DNA of 64,000 bases from Streptomyces sp. NBC_01716 (lineage in GTDB: Bacteria; Actinomycetota; Actinomycetes; Streptomycetales; Streptomycetaceae): contig NZ_CP109181.1 in assembly GCF_036248275.1 (NCBI RefSeq), positions 744,001-808,000 on the forward strand. The letters are read 5' to 3'. This document shows positions 16,545 to 25,565 of this stretch, in pieces. The translations under genes and the position numbers were made by a program. The first letter of the stretch is position 1. Each line of letters starts with the position of its first letter. The notes beneath the pieces were generated by a model. It was not told where the DNA came from, searched no databases, and worked only from the letters and a program-made list of their open reading frames with translations.

Positions 16545-17642
16545 GTGCCCATGATCCGTCGCCTCCGCCGGGCGGTGCGGCGCGTCTACCGCAGCACTGT
16601 CGACCTCAGCCACCCGGCCCGGTCGCCGCTCGGCAGCGCCGTCGTGAACTGTGTGGTCTACATCGACGGCATACGGCAGCCGGGCGACTGCCCGGCCGAG
16701 GAAGCCGTACGACGGGTCCGCAGGTCCGGCAGGGGCTTCGTCTGGATCGGTCTGCACGAGCCGGACGAATCCGAGTTCAAGGGGCTCGCCGAGCTGTTCG
16801 GGCTCCACCCGCTGGCGGTCGACGACGCGGTGCACGCGCATCAGCGGCCGAAGGTGGAGCAGTACGACGACACGTTGTTCGCGGTCTTCAAGACCTGCCG
16901 CTATGTCGAGCACGAGATACTCACCGCCACCAGCGAGGTGGTGGACACGGGTGAGCTGATGGTCTTCACCGGACCCGACTTCGTGATCACGATCAGGCAT
17001 GGCAGGCACGGTTCGCTCGGCCCGCTGCGGGAGCGGCTGGAGGCGGCGCCCGAGCGGCTGGCGATGGGGACGTCGTCCGTGCTGCACGCGATCGCGGACC
17101 AGGTGGTGGACGACTGTCTCGTCGTCGCCGACGCCGTCCAGGACGACATAGACCATGTGGAGACCGCCGTCTTCAACGAATCGGCGGGCCGGGCCGACCG
17201 GGGCGAGGCCGGGCGCATCTACCAGCTCAAGCGTGAACTGCTGGAGCTGAAGCGGGCGGTGGCCCCGCTGGACCGGCCGCTGGGAATGCTGGCGAACCGG
17301 ACGATGCCGGGTGTCACTCCCGCCGTACGGCCGTACTTCCGCGACGTCACCGACCATCTGGCCCGGCTCACCGAGCAGATAGCCTCCTTCGACAATCTGC
17401 TGGACTCGATCCTCCAGGCCCATCTCGCGCAGGTGACCGTCGCGCAGAACGAGGACATGCGCAAGATCACCGCATGGGCCGCGATCATCGCCGTGCCGAC
17501 GATGGTGTGCGGGATCTACGGGATGAACTTCGAGCACATGCCGGGCCTGACGTGGACGTACGGCTATCCGGCCGTCGTCGCTCTCATGGCCGCGGCGTGC
17601 TACGTCCTCCACCGCAGCTTCCGCCGCAACGGCTGGCTGTAA
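16545..17642 (+). CDS. corA: CorA-family magnesium/cobalt transporter
   Basis: 365 residues. A long cytoplasmic domain (FVWIGLHEPDESEFKGLAELFGLHPLAVDDAVHAHQRPKVEQYDD) is followed by coiled helices. Two C-terminal membrane segments follow, with the selectivity signature YGMNFEHMP in between and a basic end (RSFRRNGWL). CorA forms a pentameric Mg2+ channel gated by Mg2+ binding to the cytoplasmic domain. The GTG start has GGAG 7 nt upstream; ATG 16551 is an alternative. Monocistronic. Confidence 0.95.
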   Translation: MPMIRRLRRAVRRVYRSTVDLSHPARSPLGSAVVNCVVYIDGIRQPGDCPAEEAVRRVRRSGRGFVWIGLHEPDESEFKGLAELFGLHPLAVDDAVHAHQRPKVEQYDDTLFAVFKTCRYVEHEILTATSEVVDTGELMVFTGPDFVITIRHGRHGSLGPLRERLEAAPERLAMGTSSVLHAIADQVVDDCLVVADAVQDDIDHVETAVFNESAGRADRGEAGRIYQLKRELLELKRAVAPLDRPLGMLANRTMPGVTPAVRPYFRDVTDHLARLTEQIASFDNLLDSILQAHLAQVTVAQNEDMRKITAWAAIIAVPTMVCGIYGMNFEHMPGLTWTYGYPAVVALMAAACYVLHRSFRRNGWL

Positions 17643-17736
17643 CACCGGCCGTACTCCGCGACACCGGCCGCACTCCGCGCCGAAGCACCCTGTCGTGACC
17701 CCGTGCGTGACGGCCGGACAAAGCACGGGCATTCGT

Positions 17737-17752
17737 TCGAAAGTATGTGCGA
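17737..17752 (+). promoter_or_regulatory. SOS-box-like palindrome (candidate LexA site)
   Basis: TCGAAAGTATGTGCGA matches the actinobacterial LexA motif TCGAAC-N4-GTTCGA at 10 of 12 fixed positions. It lies 64 nt before the start of the UvrA paralogue, where a promoter is expected. It is weaker than a perfect site, so regulation is a prediction. Confidence 0.45.
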
Positions 17753-17815
17753 CTCTGATTGGGTACGGTGTACGCTGGCTGCTCGTCGCTCGCCGAGAAT
17801 CACGAGGAGCAGTCC

Positions 17816-20086
17816 GTGAACATCCCAGCCGCCGACAGTCACCACGTGATCCAGGTCCGCGGGGCCCGCGAGAACAACCTGAGGGAGGTCTCGGTCGACA
17901 TCCCCAAGCGCCGCCTCACGGTCTTCACCGGCGTCTCGGGATCCGGCAAGTCCTCGCTCGTCTTCGGCACCATCGCCGCCGAGTCCCAGCGCCTGATCAA
18001 CGAGACGTACACGGCGTTCATCCAGTCGTTCATGCCGAGCATGGGCAGACCCGACGTCGACTCGCTGCACAATCTGAGCGCCGCGATCGTCGTCGACCAG
18101 GAGCGGATGGGCGCCAACTCCCGTTCCACGGTGGGCACGGCGACCGACGCGTACACGATGCTGCGGATCATCTTCAGCCGGCTCGGCACCCCGCACATCG
18201 GGACGTCGACCGCCTTCAGCTTCAACGCCGCCGAGGGCATGTGCGCCGAGTGCGAGGGGATCGGTCAGGTGTCGAAGATAGACATCGACCAGCTCGTGAA
18301 CCGCGAACTCTCCCTGAACGAGGGCGCGATCACCGTCCCCGGCTTCCAAGTGGACGCCTGGTACTGGCAGATCATGGTGGCCTCGGGCTTCTACGACCCG
18401 GACAAAAAGCTCAAGGACTTCTCACCCGAGGAGTGGGAGGTCTTCCTCCACAAGAGCGCGACCAAGGTCAAGGTCGGCTCCGGCAACATGACGTACGAGG
18501 GCCTCATTACCAAGCTCAACCGCACGATCCTGGTCAAGGACCGGGACTCCATGCAGTCCCATGTCCGGGCCTTCGTGGACCGGGCGGTCGTCTTCGCCGA
18601 GTGCCCGTCCTGCGGTGGCAGCCGGCTGAGCACCGCCGCGCTGTCCTCGAAGATCGACGGCGTGAACATCGCGGAGTGTTCGGCGATGCAGATCAGCGAC
18701 CTGGCCGAGTACATACGGAAGTTGGACGATCCGGGCGTGGCGCCGCTCCTCGGCAATCTGCGGGACCTGCTGGAGTCGCTGGTGGAGATCGGGCTCGGAT
18801 ATCTGAGCCTGGACCGCGTCTCGTCCTCCCTCTCCGGCGGTGAGGCGCAGCGCGTGAAGATGGTCCGGCATCTGGGCTCCAGCCTCACCGACGCCACGTA
18901 CATCTTCGACGAGCCCACGATCGGGCTGCACCCGCACGACATCCGGCGGATGAACGACCTGCTGCTGCGGCTGCGGGACAAGGGCAACACGGTGCTGGTC
19001 GTCGAGCACAAGCCCGAGGTCATCGCGATGGCCGACCATGTGGTGGATCTCGGGCCCGGCGCCGGTACGGCGGGCGGGCGGATCTGCTACACCGGCGACG
19101 TGGCGGGGCTGCGCGCCTCGGACACGCTCACCGGGCGGCACCTCGAACACCGGGCGCGGCTACGGGAGTCGGTGCGCGAGCCGAACGGGCGGCTGTCCAT
19201 CGAGGGCGCCGATCTGCACAATCTGAAGAACGTGAGCGTCGACATCCCGACCGGTGTGCTGAGTGTGATCACCGGGGTCGCGGGGTCGGGGAAGTCCTCG
19301 CTGATCCATGGCTATCTCTCCCACAGGGACGGCGTGGTGGTGGCCGACCAGTCGCCGATCCGGGGGTCCCGGCGGAGCAACCCGGCGACGTACACGGGGC
19401 TGTTGAGCCCGATCCGGACGGCGTTCGCCAAGGCCAACGGGGTCAAGGCGGCGCTGTTCAGCGCGAATTCGGAGGGTGCCTGCCCCAACTGCAACGGTCT
19501 CGGGCTCGTCTACACCGACCTCGCGATGATGGCGGGCGTCGCCTCGGTCTGCGAGGAGTGCGAGGGCAAGCGCTTCACTCCCGAGGTGCTGACGTACCGG
19601 CTGAACGGCAAGAACATCAGCGAGGTGCTCTCCATGTCGGTCGCGGAGGCGCACGACTACTTCTCCACCGGGCAGGCGCACGCGATCCTCGGCCGGCTCA
19701 CGGATGTGGGGCTGAGCTATCTGCGGCTCGGCCAGCCGCTGAACACCCTGTCGGGCGGGGAGCGGCAGCGGCTGAAGCTGGCGATCCAGATGGCGGAGAA
19801 GTCGTCCGTCTACATCCTGGACGAGCCGACGACCGGGCTGCACATGGCGGACGTGGACAAGCTGCTCGCGCTGCTCGACCGGCTGGTGGACGCGGGCAAC
19901 ACGGTGATCGTGATCGAGCACCACCAGGCAGTGATGGCCCACGCGGACTGGCTGGTCGACCTGGGTCCCGGCGGCGGGCACGACGGCGGGCAGATCGTCT
20001 TCACGGGTACGCCGGCCGATCTGGTGGCGCACGCGGACACGCTCACCGCGCGGCATCTGCGGGAGTACGTCGGTACGAAGCCGTAG
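17816..20086 (+). CDS. UvrA-like ABC excinuclease paralogue (UvrA2 / drug-resistance type)
   Basis: 756 residues, shorter than UvrA (about 950). Two ABC ATPase halves are present. The first has Walker A GVSGSGKSS (near 40), zinc module CAEC...CPSC, signature LSGGEAQR and Walker B YIFDEPTIGLHPHD. The second has GVAGSGKSS, zinc module CPNC...CEEC, LSGGERQR and YILDEPTTGLH. The UvrB-binding domain between Walker A and the first zinc module is reduced. Such paralogues are known in DNA-damage tolerance and in self-resistance to intercalating antibiotics (for example DrrC). The GTG at 17816 has GAGGAG 6 nt upstream. An SOS-like box lies in front. Confidence 0.9.
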   Translation: MNIPAADSHHVIQVRGARENNLREVSVDIPKRRLTVFTGVSGSGKSSLVFGTIAAESQRLINETYTAFIQSFMPSMGRPDVDSLHNLSAAIVVDQERMGANSRSTVGTATDAYTMLRIIFSRLGTPHIGTSTAFSFNAAEGMCAECEGIGQVSKIDIDQLVNRELSLNEGAITVPGFQVDAWYWQIMVASGFYDPDKKLKDFSPEEWEVFLHKSATKVKVGSGNMTYEGLITKLNRTILVKDRDSMQSHVRAFVDRAVVFAECPSCGGSRLSTAALSSKIDGVNIAECSAMQISDLAEYIRKLDDPGVAPLLGNLRDLLESLVEIGLGYLSLDRVSSSLSGGEAQRVKMVRHLGSSLTDATYIFDEPTIGLHPHDIRRMNDLLLRLRDKGNTVLVVEHKPEVIAMADHVVDLGPGAGTAGGRICYTGDVAGLRASDTLTGRHLEHRARLRESVREPNGRLSIEGADLHNLKNVSVDIPTGVLSVITGVAGSGKSSLIHGYLSHRDGVVVADQSPIRGSRRSNPATYTGLLSPIRTAFAKANGVKAALFSANSEGACPNCNGLGLVYTDLAMMAGVASVCEECEGKRFTPEVLTYRLNGKNISEVLSMSVAEAHDYFSTGQAHAILGRLTDVGLSYLRLGQPLNTLSGGERQRLKLAIQMAEKSSVYILDEPTTGLHMADVDKLLALLDRLVDAGNTVIVIEHHQAVMAHADWLVDLGPGGGHDGGQIVFTGTPADLVAHADTLTARHLREYVGTKP

Positions 20087-20194
20087 GCCCGGTACGCGGT
20101 CCGGAGACCGTAGTGGTGAAGCCCGGCGGATCGGCTGTACCGGCCGCGTAAATCCGCTGGGCTCGCGGTCCGTCCCACCGGCACAATCACGGTC

Positions 20195-23100
20195 ATGTCA
20201 CTCACCGTCGACCGTCTGCTTGTCGCGCTCGAACCGCTGTCGTACCCGGAGCGTCTCAAGCACCTTGCCCGCCATGTCCGTTCGCTGGCCTCGCACGACG
20301 AACTGTCGTCCCTGGTCGAGGAGTTGGCGAACCGTGGCAGGTACGAACGACGGCTCGCGGCGTTCGCCGCGCTGGTCGGCCGGCACCTGGACTTCCTGGC
20401 CGGGCGGCTGACGGACCCGGACCCGGTGGTACGGGCGTACGCACTGCGCGCCGCGCGCACGCTTCCGCTCCCGGACGCGTCGATCGAGACGGCGTACGAG
20501 GACGCTTCGGCCGACACGCGTCAGCGGCTCGGCGAGGCGATACTCGCGAGCGGGCGTACGGCGCTGGCGGAGCGCCTGGTGCCGAGGCTGCGCACGCGGT
20601 GGGGTGACTACGCGGCGGCGAAGCTACTGCCCGTCTGTTCCCCGGAGTTCGTCGCGGCGGCGCTGCCCGGACTCTCGTACGCCGTCGAGTCCTGGACCAG
20701 ACTCGGCGTCAACTTCCCCGACCAGGTGCTCGACCACGCCGAGCGGGAGATCGCGGACCGCCCGCTCCCGGAGCGCAACGCCGCCTGGCACCGGTACGCC
20801 GACGGCATGGCCGCGACCCTGACCAGTCGCCCCGGGCGGGTGCTGTCGATGCTGGAGCGGCACGGCCCCGACACGCTTCCGGCGGCGCTGCTCCAGCGGC
20901 TGAACGAGTTGGTGGCCTTCGACGCGGACCGCGCCGTACGGCTGCTGATCCCGCAGGACCGGGGCGGGCCTTCGTACGCGCCGTTCCCGTCGGTGTCCGT
21001 CCTGCGGCGGATCGTCCGCGCCGATCCGCCCTCGCTGCCACTGCTCGGACGCCACTGGGGCGGGCGGCACCCCGGCTTCCTCCCCGAGCTGCTCAAGGTG
21101 CTGCCGCCGCACCGCCGGAGCGACTTCTTCGACCTGTCGACGCGGGATGTCGCGGTGGACTCCGACAGGCTGCTTCCGGTCCTCGCCCTGCTGCCCCGCG
21201 AACGCCGCTGGGCGGAGGCGCGGCGGTGGGCGGCGCGGCGCCGCGAGACGGGGAGGTCCTGGTACGAGGTCCTGGAGCTTGTCGCGTACGGCCCGGTCGC
21301 CGATGCGCGTGCCGAACTCCTCGCGGCGACCCGCCGTCCTGACGCGGGCGACCGCGCCCTCGCCTGGCCGCTGCTGATCGCCAACGCCGCCCACTCCCGT
21401 GACCGGGACGCCGTGCACGAGACGCTGAAGGAGCTGCTGCGGCTGCGCAACGAGCAGGATCCGGTGCGCGGCGCCGCGCTCGGCGCGCTCTCGGACCTGC
21501 GCCCCGATCTGTTCACGGCCGGGGACACGGGAACGCTGGACCGCGTCCTGCGGGACGCCCTTGAGTCGCGGGACTTCTCCTTCGGCACCACAGAGGCCCT
21601 GCGGGGCCTGGCGGTCAAGCTGCTCCGCGAGAACACCGGGGGCGGTGAACAGGCCCTGTTGGTCTGGTCGTTGGGCGCGCTGGAACGGATCGACGCGCAT
21701 GTGGGTATGAGCCACCTCGGCCCGCTCGACACGACATTGCGGCACGGTCAGGAGCATCTGGTGCTCGACGCGCTGCGGCCGTGGCTGGTCGCGGCGACGG
21801 AGAAGGCCGACTACGGGCTGTTGTTCACGCTGACCAGCTCGCTCGGCAGGCGGGCCCATCGGATGCCCGTGCTCCAGGGCCTGCTCGAAGAGGCCCTGAA
21901 GCACGGCGACAACAGCGACTTCGCGTCGGCGGCGAGGTTCTGGCTGGAACCGCCGTCGACCCGCGACGAGCGGGTGGCGAGGATTCTGGAGCTGGAGCCG
22001 TCGGCCGCCGTACTCGCCCCCGTCCAGCGGGTCCTGACGGCTCGTCGAACCGATCTGCTCGACGTGCTGCTCGACGGACCGCCGCCGTACGGCCGTTTCC
22101 TCCAGCGCGGTGCCCGCCGGCCGCTGCCCGACCTCCGGTACGCCGACCGCTGGTTGCCGCGTCAGCAGGAGGCGGCGGGCGCCATGGCCGCCGCCGTGGC
22201 CGGTGACACGTCGCTGCCGCTCCACCCGCGCGCCGTCGCGATCCGGGCCGCCGCGACGGTCCCGGAGCACGGGCGCGCGCTCGCCCTGCGCTACGCCGAG
22301 TCCCCGGAGGTGGTACTGGCCGAGGCCGCACTGGCCGCGCTGGTGTGGGCGGACGATCCGCAGGACGCACTGCCTGTACTGCTGGCCCACGCCGGGGACG
22401 ACCGCGCGCGGGTGGCGGTGCACGCCGCGTCCCGGGCCGCGCGTTTCGTCGCGCCGTCCCAACTCGCCGAGCGGCTGGGTGCGTTGCTCACCGCCGAGGA
22501 GGGCGTGAAGGTGACGGGCCGGAAGGAGGCGGTACGGCTGGCGGCAACCCATCTGCCGCTCCCCCGGGCGGCGGCGCTGCTCTCGGCGGCGTTCCACGCG
22601 CCACCCTGGCACCCCGACGTACAGGCAGCCGTCGTGGCCTTCGCGACCGGCCTCCTCTCCGAGGAGGAGACGTGGTCGGTCCTCACGGCGGCAACGCGAG
22701 GGGAACCGCGGGTACTTCAGGCGGTCGTACGGACCTCTGCCTGGTCCCTGCCGGAGGTCCACCGCCCCCGGTACGCCCGCCTGGTGGGCGAGGTCTGCCG
22801 GGCGGCGGACATGGATGCGGCGACGGCCGGGCTGCGGGTGCTCCCCCAGTGGGCGCGGTACGCCCCCGACGCGGTGGAGGGACTGTCCGAGCGGGTGACC
22901 GACCTCGGCGAGGGAGAGGGGCCGCGTGCCGTCTGGCGATGGGCCACGACGACGATCGTCCGGCTCGCCGTCTCCGGCCTGCCGCATCCGGTGGGCGGGG
23001 CGGCGCCGGGGAGCCTGCTGCACGGCACACTGACGGCGCTGCTCCCGGCGATAGCCGCCGGTGAACCCGGCACCCCGCCGGACCGGGACCTGCCGTCCCG

Positions 23101-23584
23101 GCAACGAGTGCTCGCACTGCTCTCCACGCTGCCGGACCGCCCGAACGGCGACACCCGCCCGGTGCTGGAGGCCGTGGCGGAACAACTCGCCGCCGTACCG
23201 GCACTCGCCGGAGCCCGCGCGGTCCTGCTCCGCAGCCTCGTCGACCTGGACGCCGACCTGCCCGAACTCCTGGCGCGCCTGCGGGACTTGACGACCAACG
23301 CGGCCGGCCGCCCCGCGCTCGCGGCGGCGACGGCGAACCAACTGCGCAGCCGAATCAGCCACGGCGCCCCGCCGTCCGACCCGACGACAACCCTGACGGC
23401 CGCCACCCACCTGACCACCGCCACCGACCCGTCCTCGGGCCTCCTGGCGGTCGCCCTGGTGTCCGCACTGGGCGACCGCCTGGGATGGCCCGACGACTGG
23501 CGCAGGGCCCTTCACACGCTGCGCGCCCACTCGTCGGCGGACGTCAGGGACGCGGCGTTCGGGGTGGTCATCCGGACGGAGTGA
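20195..23584 (+). CDS. large helical-repeat protein of unknown function, 1129 residues
   Basis: No signal peptide or membrane segment. The whole length is made of amphipathic helix pairs rich in Leu, Ala and Arg, e.g. ALRAARTLPLPDASIETAYEDASADTRQRLGEAILASG and VVLAEAALAALVWADDPQDALPVLLAHAG. This is the look of a HEAT/ARM-like alpha-solenoid, although repeats are too diverged to align by eye. No enzyme motif was found. The ATG has no Shine-Dalgarno; CACAAT ends 7 nt upstream, fitting a leaderless start. It ends one base before the convergent FAD oxidoreductase gene. A scaffold or sensor role is possible; I cannot name it. Confidence 0.75.
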   Translation: MSLTVDRLLVALEPLSYPERLKHLARHVRSLASHDELSSLVEELANRGRYERRLAAFAALVGRHLDFLAGRLTDPDPVVRAYALRAARTLPLPDASIETAYEDASADTRQRLGEAILASGRTALAERLVPRLRTRWGDYAAAKLLPVCSPEFVAAALPGLSYAVESWTRLGVNFPDQVLDHAEREIADRPLPERNAAWHRYADGMAATLTSRPGRVLSMLERHGPDTLPAALLQRLNELVAFDADRAVRLLIPQDRGGPSYAPFPSVSVLRRIVRADPPSLPLLGRHWGGRHPGFLPELLKVLPPHRRSDFFDLSTRDVAVDSDRLLPVLALLPRERRWAEARRWAARRRETGRSWYEVLELVAYGPVADARAELLAATRRPDAGDRALAWPLLIANAAHSRDRDAVHETLKELLRLRNEQDPVRGAALGALSDLRPDLFTAGDTGTLDRVLRDALESRDFSFGTTEALRGLAVKLLRENTGGGEQALLVWSLGALERIDAHVGMSHLGPLDTTLRHGQEHLVLDALRPWLVAATEKADYGLLFTLTSSLGRRAHRMPVLQGLLEEALKHGDNSDFASAARFWLEPPSTRDERVARILELEPSAAVLAPVQRVLTARRTDLLDVLLDGPPPYGRFLQRGARRPLPDLRYADRWLPRQQEAAGAMAAAVAGDTSLPLHPRAVAIRAAATVPEHGRALALRYAESPEVVLAEAALAALVWADDPQDALPVLLAHAGDDRARVAVHAASRAARFVAPSQLAERLGALLTAEEGVKVTGRKEAVRLAATHLPLPRAAALLSAAFHAPPWHPDVQAAVVAFATGLLSEEETWSVLTAATRGEPRVLQAVVRTSAWSLPEVHRPRYARLVGEVCRAADMDAATAGLRVLPQWARYAPDAVEGLSERVTDLGEGEGPRAVWRWATTTIVRLAVSGLPHPVGGAAPGSLLHGTLTALLPAIAAGEPGTPPDRDLPSRQRVLALLSTLPDRPNGDTRPVLEAVAEQLAAVPALAGARAVLLRSLVDLDADLPELLARLRDLTTNAAGRPALAAATANQLRSRISHGAPPSDPTTTLTAATHLTTATDPSSGLLAVALVSALGDRLGWPDDWRRALHTLRAHSSADVRDAAFGVVIRTE

Positions 23585-23585
23585 G

Positions 23586-25016
23586 TCAGCCCCGGTACGT
23601 CTCCAGCAGTCGCAGCCAGATCTCGCTGATCGTCGGGTAGGACGGGACCGCGTGCCAGAGGCGGTTGATCGGGACCTCGCCGGCGACCGCGATCGTCGCC
23701 GAGTGGAGCAGTTCGCCGACCCCCGGGCCCACGAACGTCACGCCCCGCAGGGTCTCGGTGTCCAGGTCCACGATCATCCGGGCGCGGCCGCGGTAGCCGT
23801 CCGCGTACAGGCTCGCGCCTGCGACGTTCTCGATCGCGTAGTCGACCGCGCGGACCCGGTGGCCCGCCTCCTCGGCCTCCTTGAGGGTGAGGCCGACAGC
23901 GGCGACCTCCGGGTCCGTGAAGACGACCTGGGGGACCGCGTCGTGGTCGGCCGTCGCCGCGTGGGCGCCCCAGCGGTCGGTCTCCAGCAGGGGCACCTGC
24001 TGCGCCCTGGCGCCGATCGCGGCGCCCGCGACGCGGGCCTGGTACTTGCCCTGGTGGGTGAGGAGCGCGCGGTGGTTGACGTCGCCGACCGCGTAGAGCC
24101 AGTCGCTGTTCTCCACCCGGCAGCTGTCGTCCACGGGCAGCCAGGAGCCCGGCTTCAGGCCGATGGAGTCGAGGCCGATGTCCTGGGTGTGCGGTGCCCG
24201 GCCGGTCGCGAAGAGGATCTCGTCCGCCTCGATCCGCTCGCCGTTGTCGAGGACCAGCGTGACCGGTCCCGTACCGCCGTCGCGCTCGACCGAGGCGACG
24301 GAGACGCCCGTACGTACGGAGGCGCCCGCTTCCGTCAGGGAGTCGGCGACCAGTTCGCCGACGAAGGGCTCCATGCGCGGCAGCAGTCCGTCGCCCCGCA
24401 CGAGCACCGTGACGGCCGAGCCGAACCCCTGGTAGGCCGTGGCCATCTCGACGCCGACCACTCCCCCGCCCACGACCACCAGCCGGCCGGGCACGGTCGA
24501 GGAACTGGTCGCCTCACGGCTCGTCCACGGCTTGGCGCCCGCCAGGCCCGGCAGGTCGGGGACAACGGCTGTCGTGCCGGTGCAGACGGCCACCGCGTGG
24601 CGGGCGACGAGGACCTGCTCGCCGCCCTGCGGGTCGGTGACGGTCACCCGCTTCTTGCCGTCGAGCCGGCCGTGGCCCCGGTAGAGGGCGACGCCGATCG
24701 AGTCGACCCAGCCGACCTGGCCGTCGTCCTTCCAGTTCGAGGTGAAGGAGTCGCGGCGCGCGAAGACGGCCGGTACGTCGAGCGGGCCCTGCGCGGACCC
24801 GCTCAGCCCCGGGACGCGGCGCGCTTCCGCACGGGCGATCACCGGTCGCAGCAGGGCCTTGCTCGGCATGCACGCCCAGTAGGAGCATTCGCCGCCGACC
24901 AGTTCCCGCTCGACGATCGCGGTGCTCAGCCCGGCCGCCCTGGCACGGTCGGCGACGTTCTCCCCGACCGGTCCCGCGCCCAGCACCACCACGTCATATT
25001 CAGTAGCTTCGGTCAT
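23586..25016 (-). CDS. FAD-dependent pyridine nucleotide-disulfide oxidoreductase (lipoamide-dehydrogenase-like)
   Basis: 476 residues. FAD motif VVVLGAGPVGENVADRA (near 10), redox-active pair in GGECSYWACMPSKALL (C-X4-C, as in class I flavin disulfide reductases), NAD motif RLVVVGGGVVGVEMATAYQGFG, and the FAD ribityl motif LYAVGDVNHRALLTHQGKYQARV. In the C-terminal interface domain the usual HxxxxE is replaced around WHAVPSYPTISEIW (His-Ala-Val-Pro-Ser-Tyr-Pro-Thr-Ile-Ser-Glu), which still keeps a His and Glu. The electron acceptor is unknown. It is divergent from a thioredoxin gene, suggesting a shared thiol-redox role. ATG 25016 chosen because the FAD motif follows at normal distance. Confidence 0.9.
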   Translation of the reverse strand: MTEATEYDVVVLGAGPVGENVADRARAAGLSTAIVERELVGGECSYWACMPSKALLRPVIARAEARRVPGLSGSAQGPLDVPAVFARRDSFTSNWKDDGQVGWVDSIGVALYRGHGRLDGKKRVTVTDPQGGEQVLVARHAVAVCTGTTAVVPDLPGLAGAKPWTSREATSSSTVPGRLVVVGGGVVGVEMATAYQGFGSAVTVLVRGDGLLPRMEPFVGELVADSLTEAGASVRTGVSVASVERDGGTGPVTLVLDNGERIEADEILFATGRAPHTQDIGLDSIGLKPGSWLPVDDSCRVENSDWLYAVGDVNHRALLTHQGKYQARVAGAAIGARAQQVPLLETDRWGAHAATADHDAVPQVVFTDPEVAAVGLTLKEAEEAGHRVRAVDYAIENVAGASLYADGYRGRARMIVDLDTETLRGVTFVGPGVGELLHSATIAVAGEVPINRLWHAVPSYPTISEIWLRLLETYRG

Positions 25017-25028
25017 GGGAACAGTCTG

Positions 25029-25046
25029 ATGCGGCGTCCGCCGCAT
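25029..25046. promoter_or_regulatory. 18-bp palindrome in the divergent redox promoter region
   Basis: ATGCGGCG-TC-CGCCGCAT: perfect 8-bp arms, 2-nt centre, 13 nt upstream of the FAD oxidoreductase start and about 30 nt before the -35 of the thioredoxin promoter. It could be an operator or a hairpin in the oxidoreductase leader. Confidence 0.4.
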
Positions 25047-25073
25047 GGCTACACGATCTTCGGGAATGGGCGA

Positions 25074-25099
25074 GGAATACGGCGGTGGTACGCACCGTT
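25074..25099 (+). promoter_or_regulatory. SigR-type promoter of the thioredoxin gene
   Basis: GGAAT at 25074-25078 and GTT at 25097-25099, separated by exactly 18 nt, the SigR consensus. The predicted start near 25107 lies 39 nt before the thioredoxin ATG. Thioredoxin genes are classical SigR targets in Streptomyces. Confidence 0.85.
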
Positions 25100-25145
25100 G
25101 TCGACAGGCGGCTTCATCCGGAAAGAACAGGAAGAGGTAACAGGC

Positions 25146-25556
25146 ATGGCCACTGTGGAACTCACCAAGGAGAACTTCGACCGGACGGTGTCGGAGAACG
25201 ACTTCATTCTGATCGACTTCTGGGCTTCGTGGTGCGGTCCCTGCCGTCAGTTCGCCCCGGTGTACGAGCAGGCGTCCGAGCGGCACGACGACCTGGTCTT
25301 CGCCAAGGTCGACACCGAGGCGCAGCAGGAGCTCGCGGCGGCGTTCGAGATCCGCTCGATCCCGACGCTGATGATCGTCAGGGACAACGTCGCGGTCTTC
25401 GCCCAGCCCGGCGCGCTGCCCGAGACGGCCCTGGAGGACGTGATCGGGCAGGCACGCGCGCTCGACATGGACGAGGTCCGCAAGTCGGTCGCGGAGGCCG
25501 AGGCCGCAGCGAAGGCCGATGGCCGGGCTCCGGGCGAAGGGACGACCGGCGCGTAA
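25146..25556 (+). CDS. trxC: thioredoxin
   Basis: 136 residues with the active site WASWCGPCRQFAPVYEQ (C-G-P-C) near residue 32 and the cis-proline in IRSIPTLMIVRD. The fold is complete; a charged Ala/Glu extension of about 25 residues follows the usual end. It reduces protein disulfides with electrons from thioredoxin reductase. The exact SigR promoter makes it part of the disulfide-stress response. It is divergent from an FAD disulfide reductase-like gene and ends 9 nt before the convergent thiolase gene. The symbol follows remembered synteny with S. coelicolor trxC and was not verified. Confidence 0.93.
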   Translation: MATVELTKENFDRTVSENDFILIDFWASWCGPCRQFAPVYEQASERHDDLVFAKVDTEAQQELAAAFEIRSIPTLMIVRDNVAVFAQPGALPETALEDVIGQARALDMDEVRKSVAEAEAAAKADGRAPGEGTTGA

Positions 25557-25565
25557 GAGGGCTCG

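Noticed and set aside
20624..23530. 968-codon open frame on the minus strand
   Set aside because: Antisense shadow of the helical-repeat protein, Arg/Gly/Gln-rich with no ribosome site or family resemblance.
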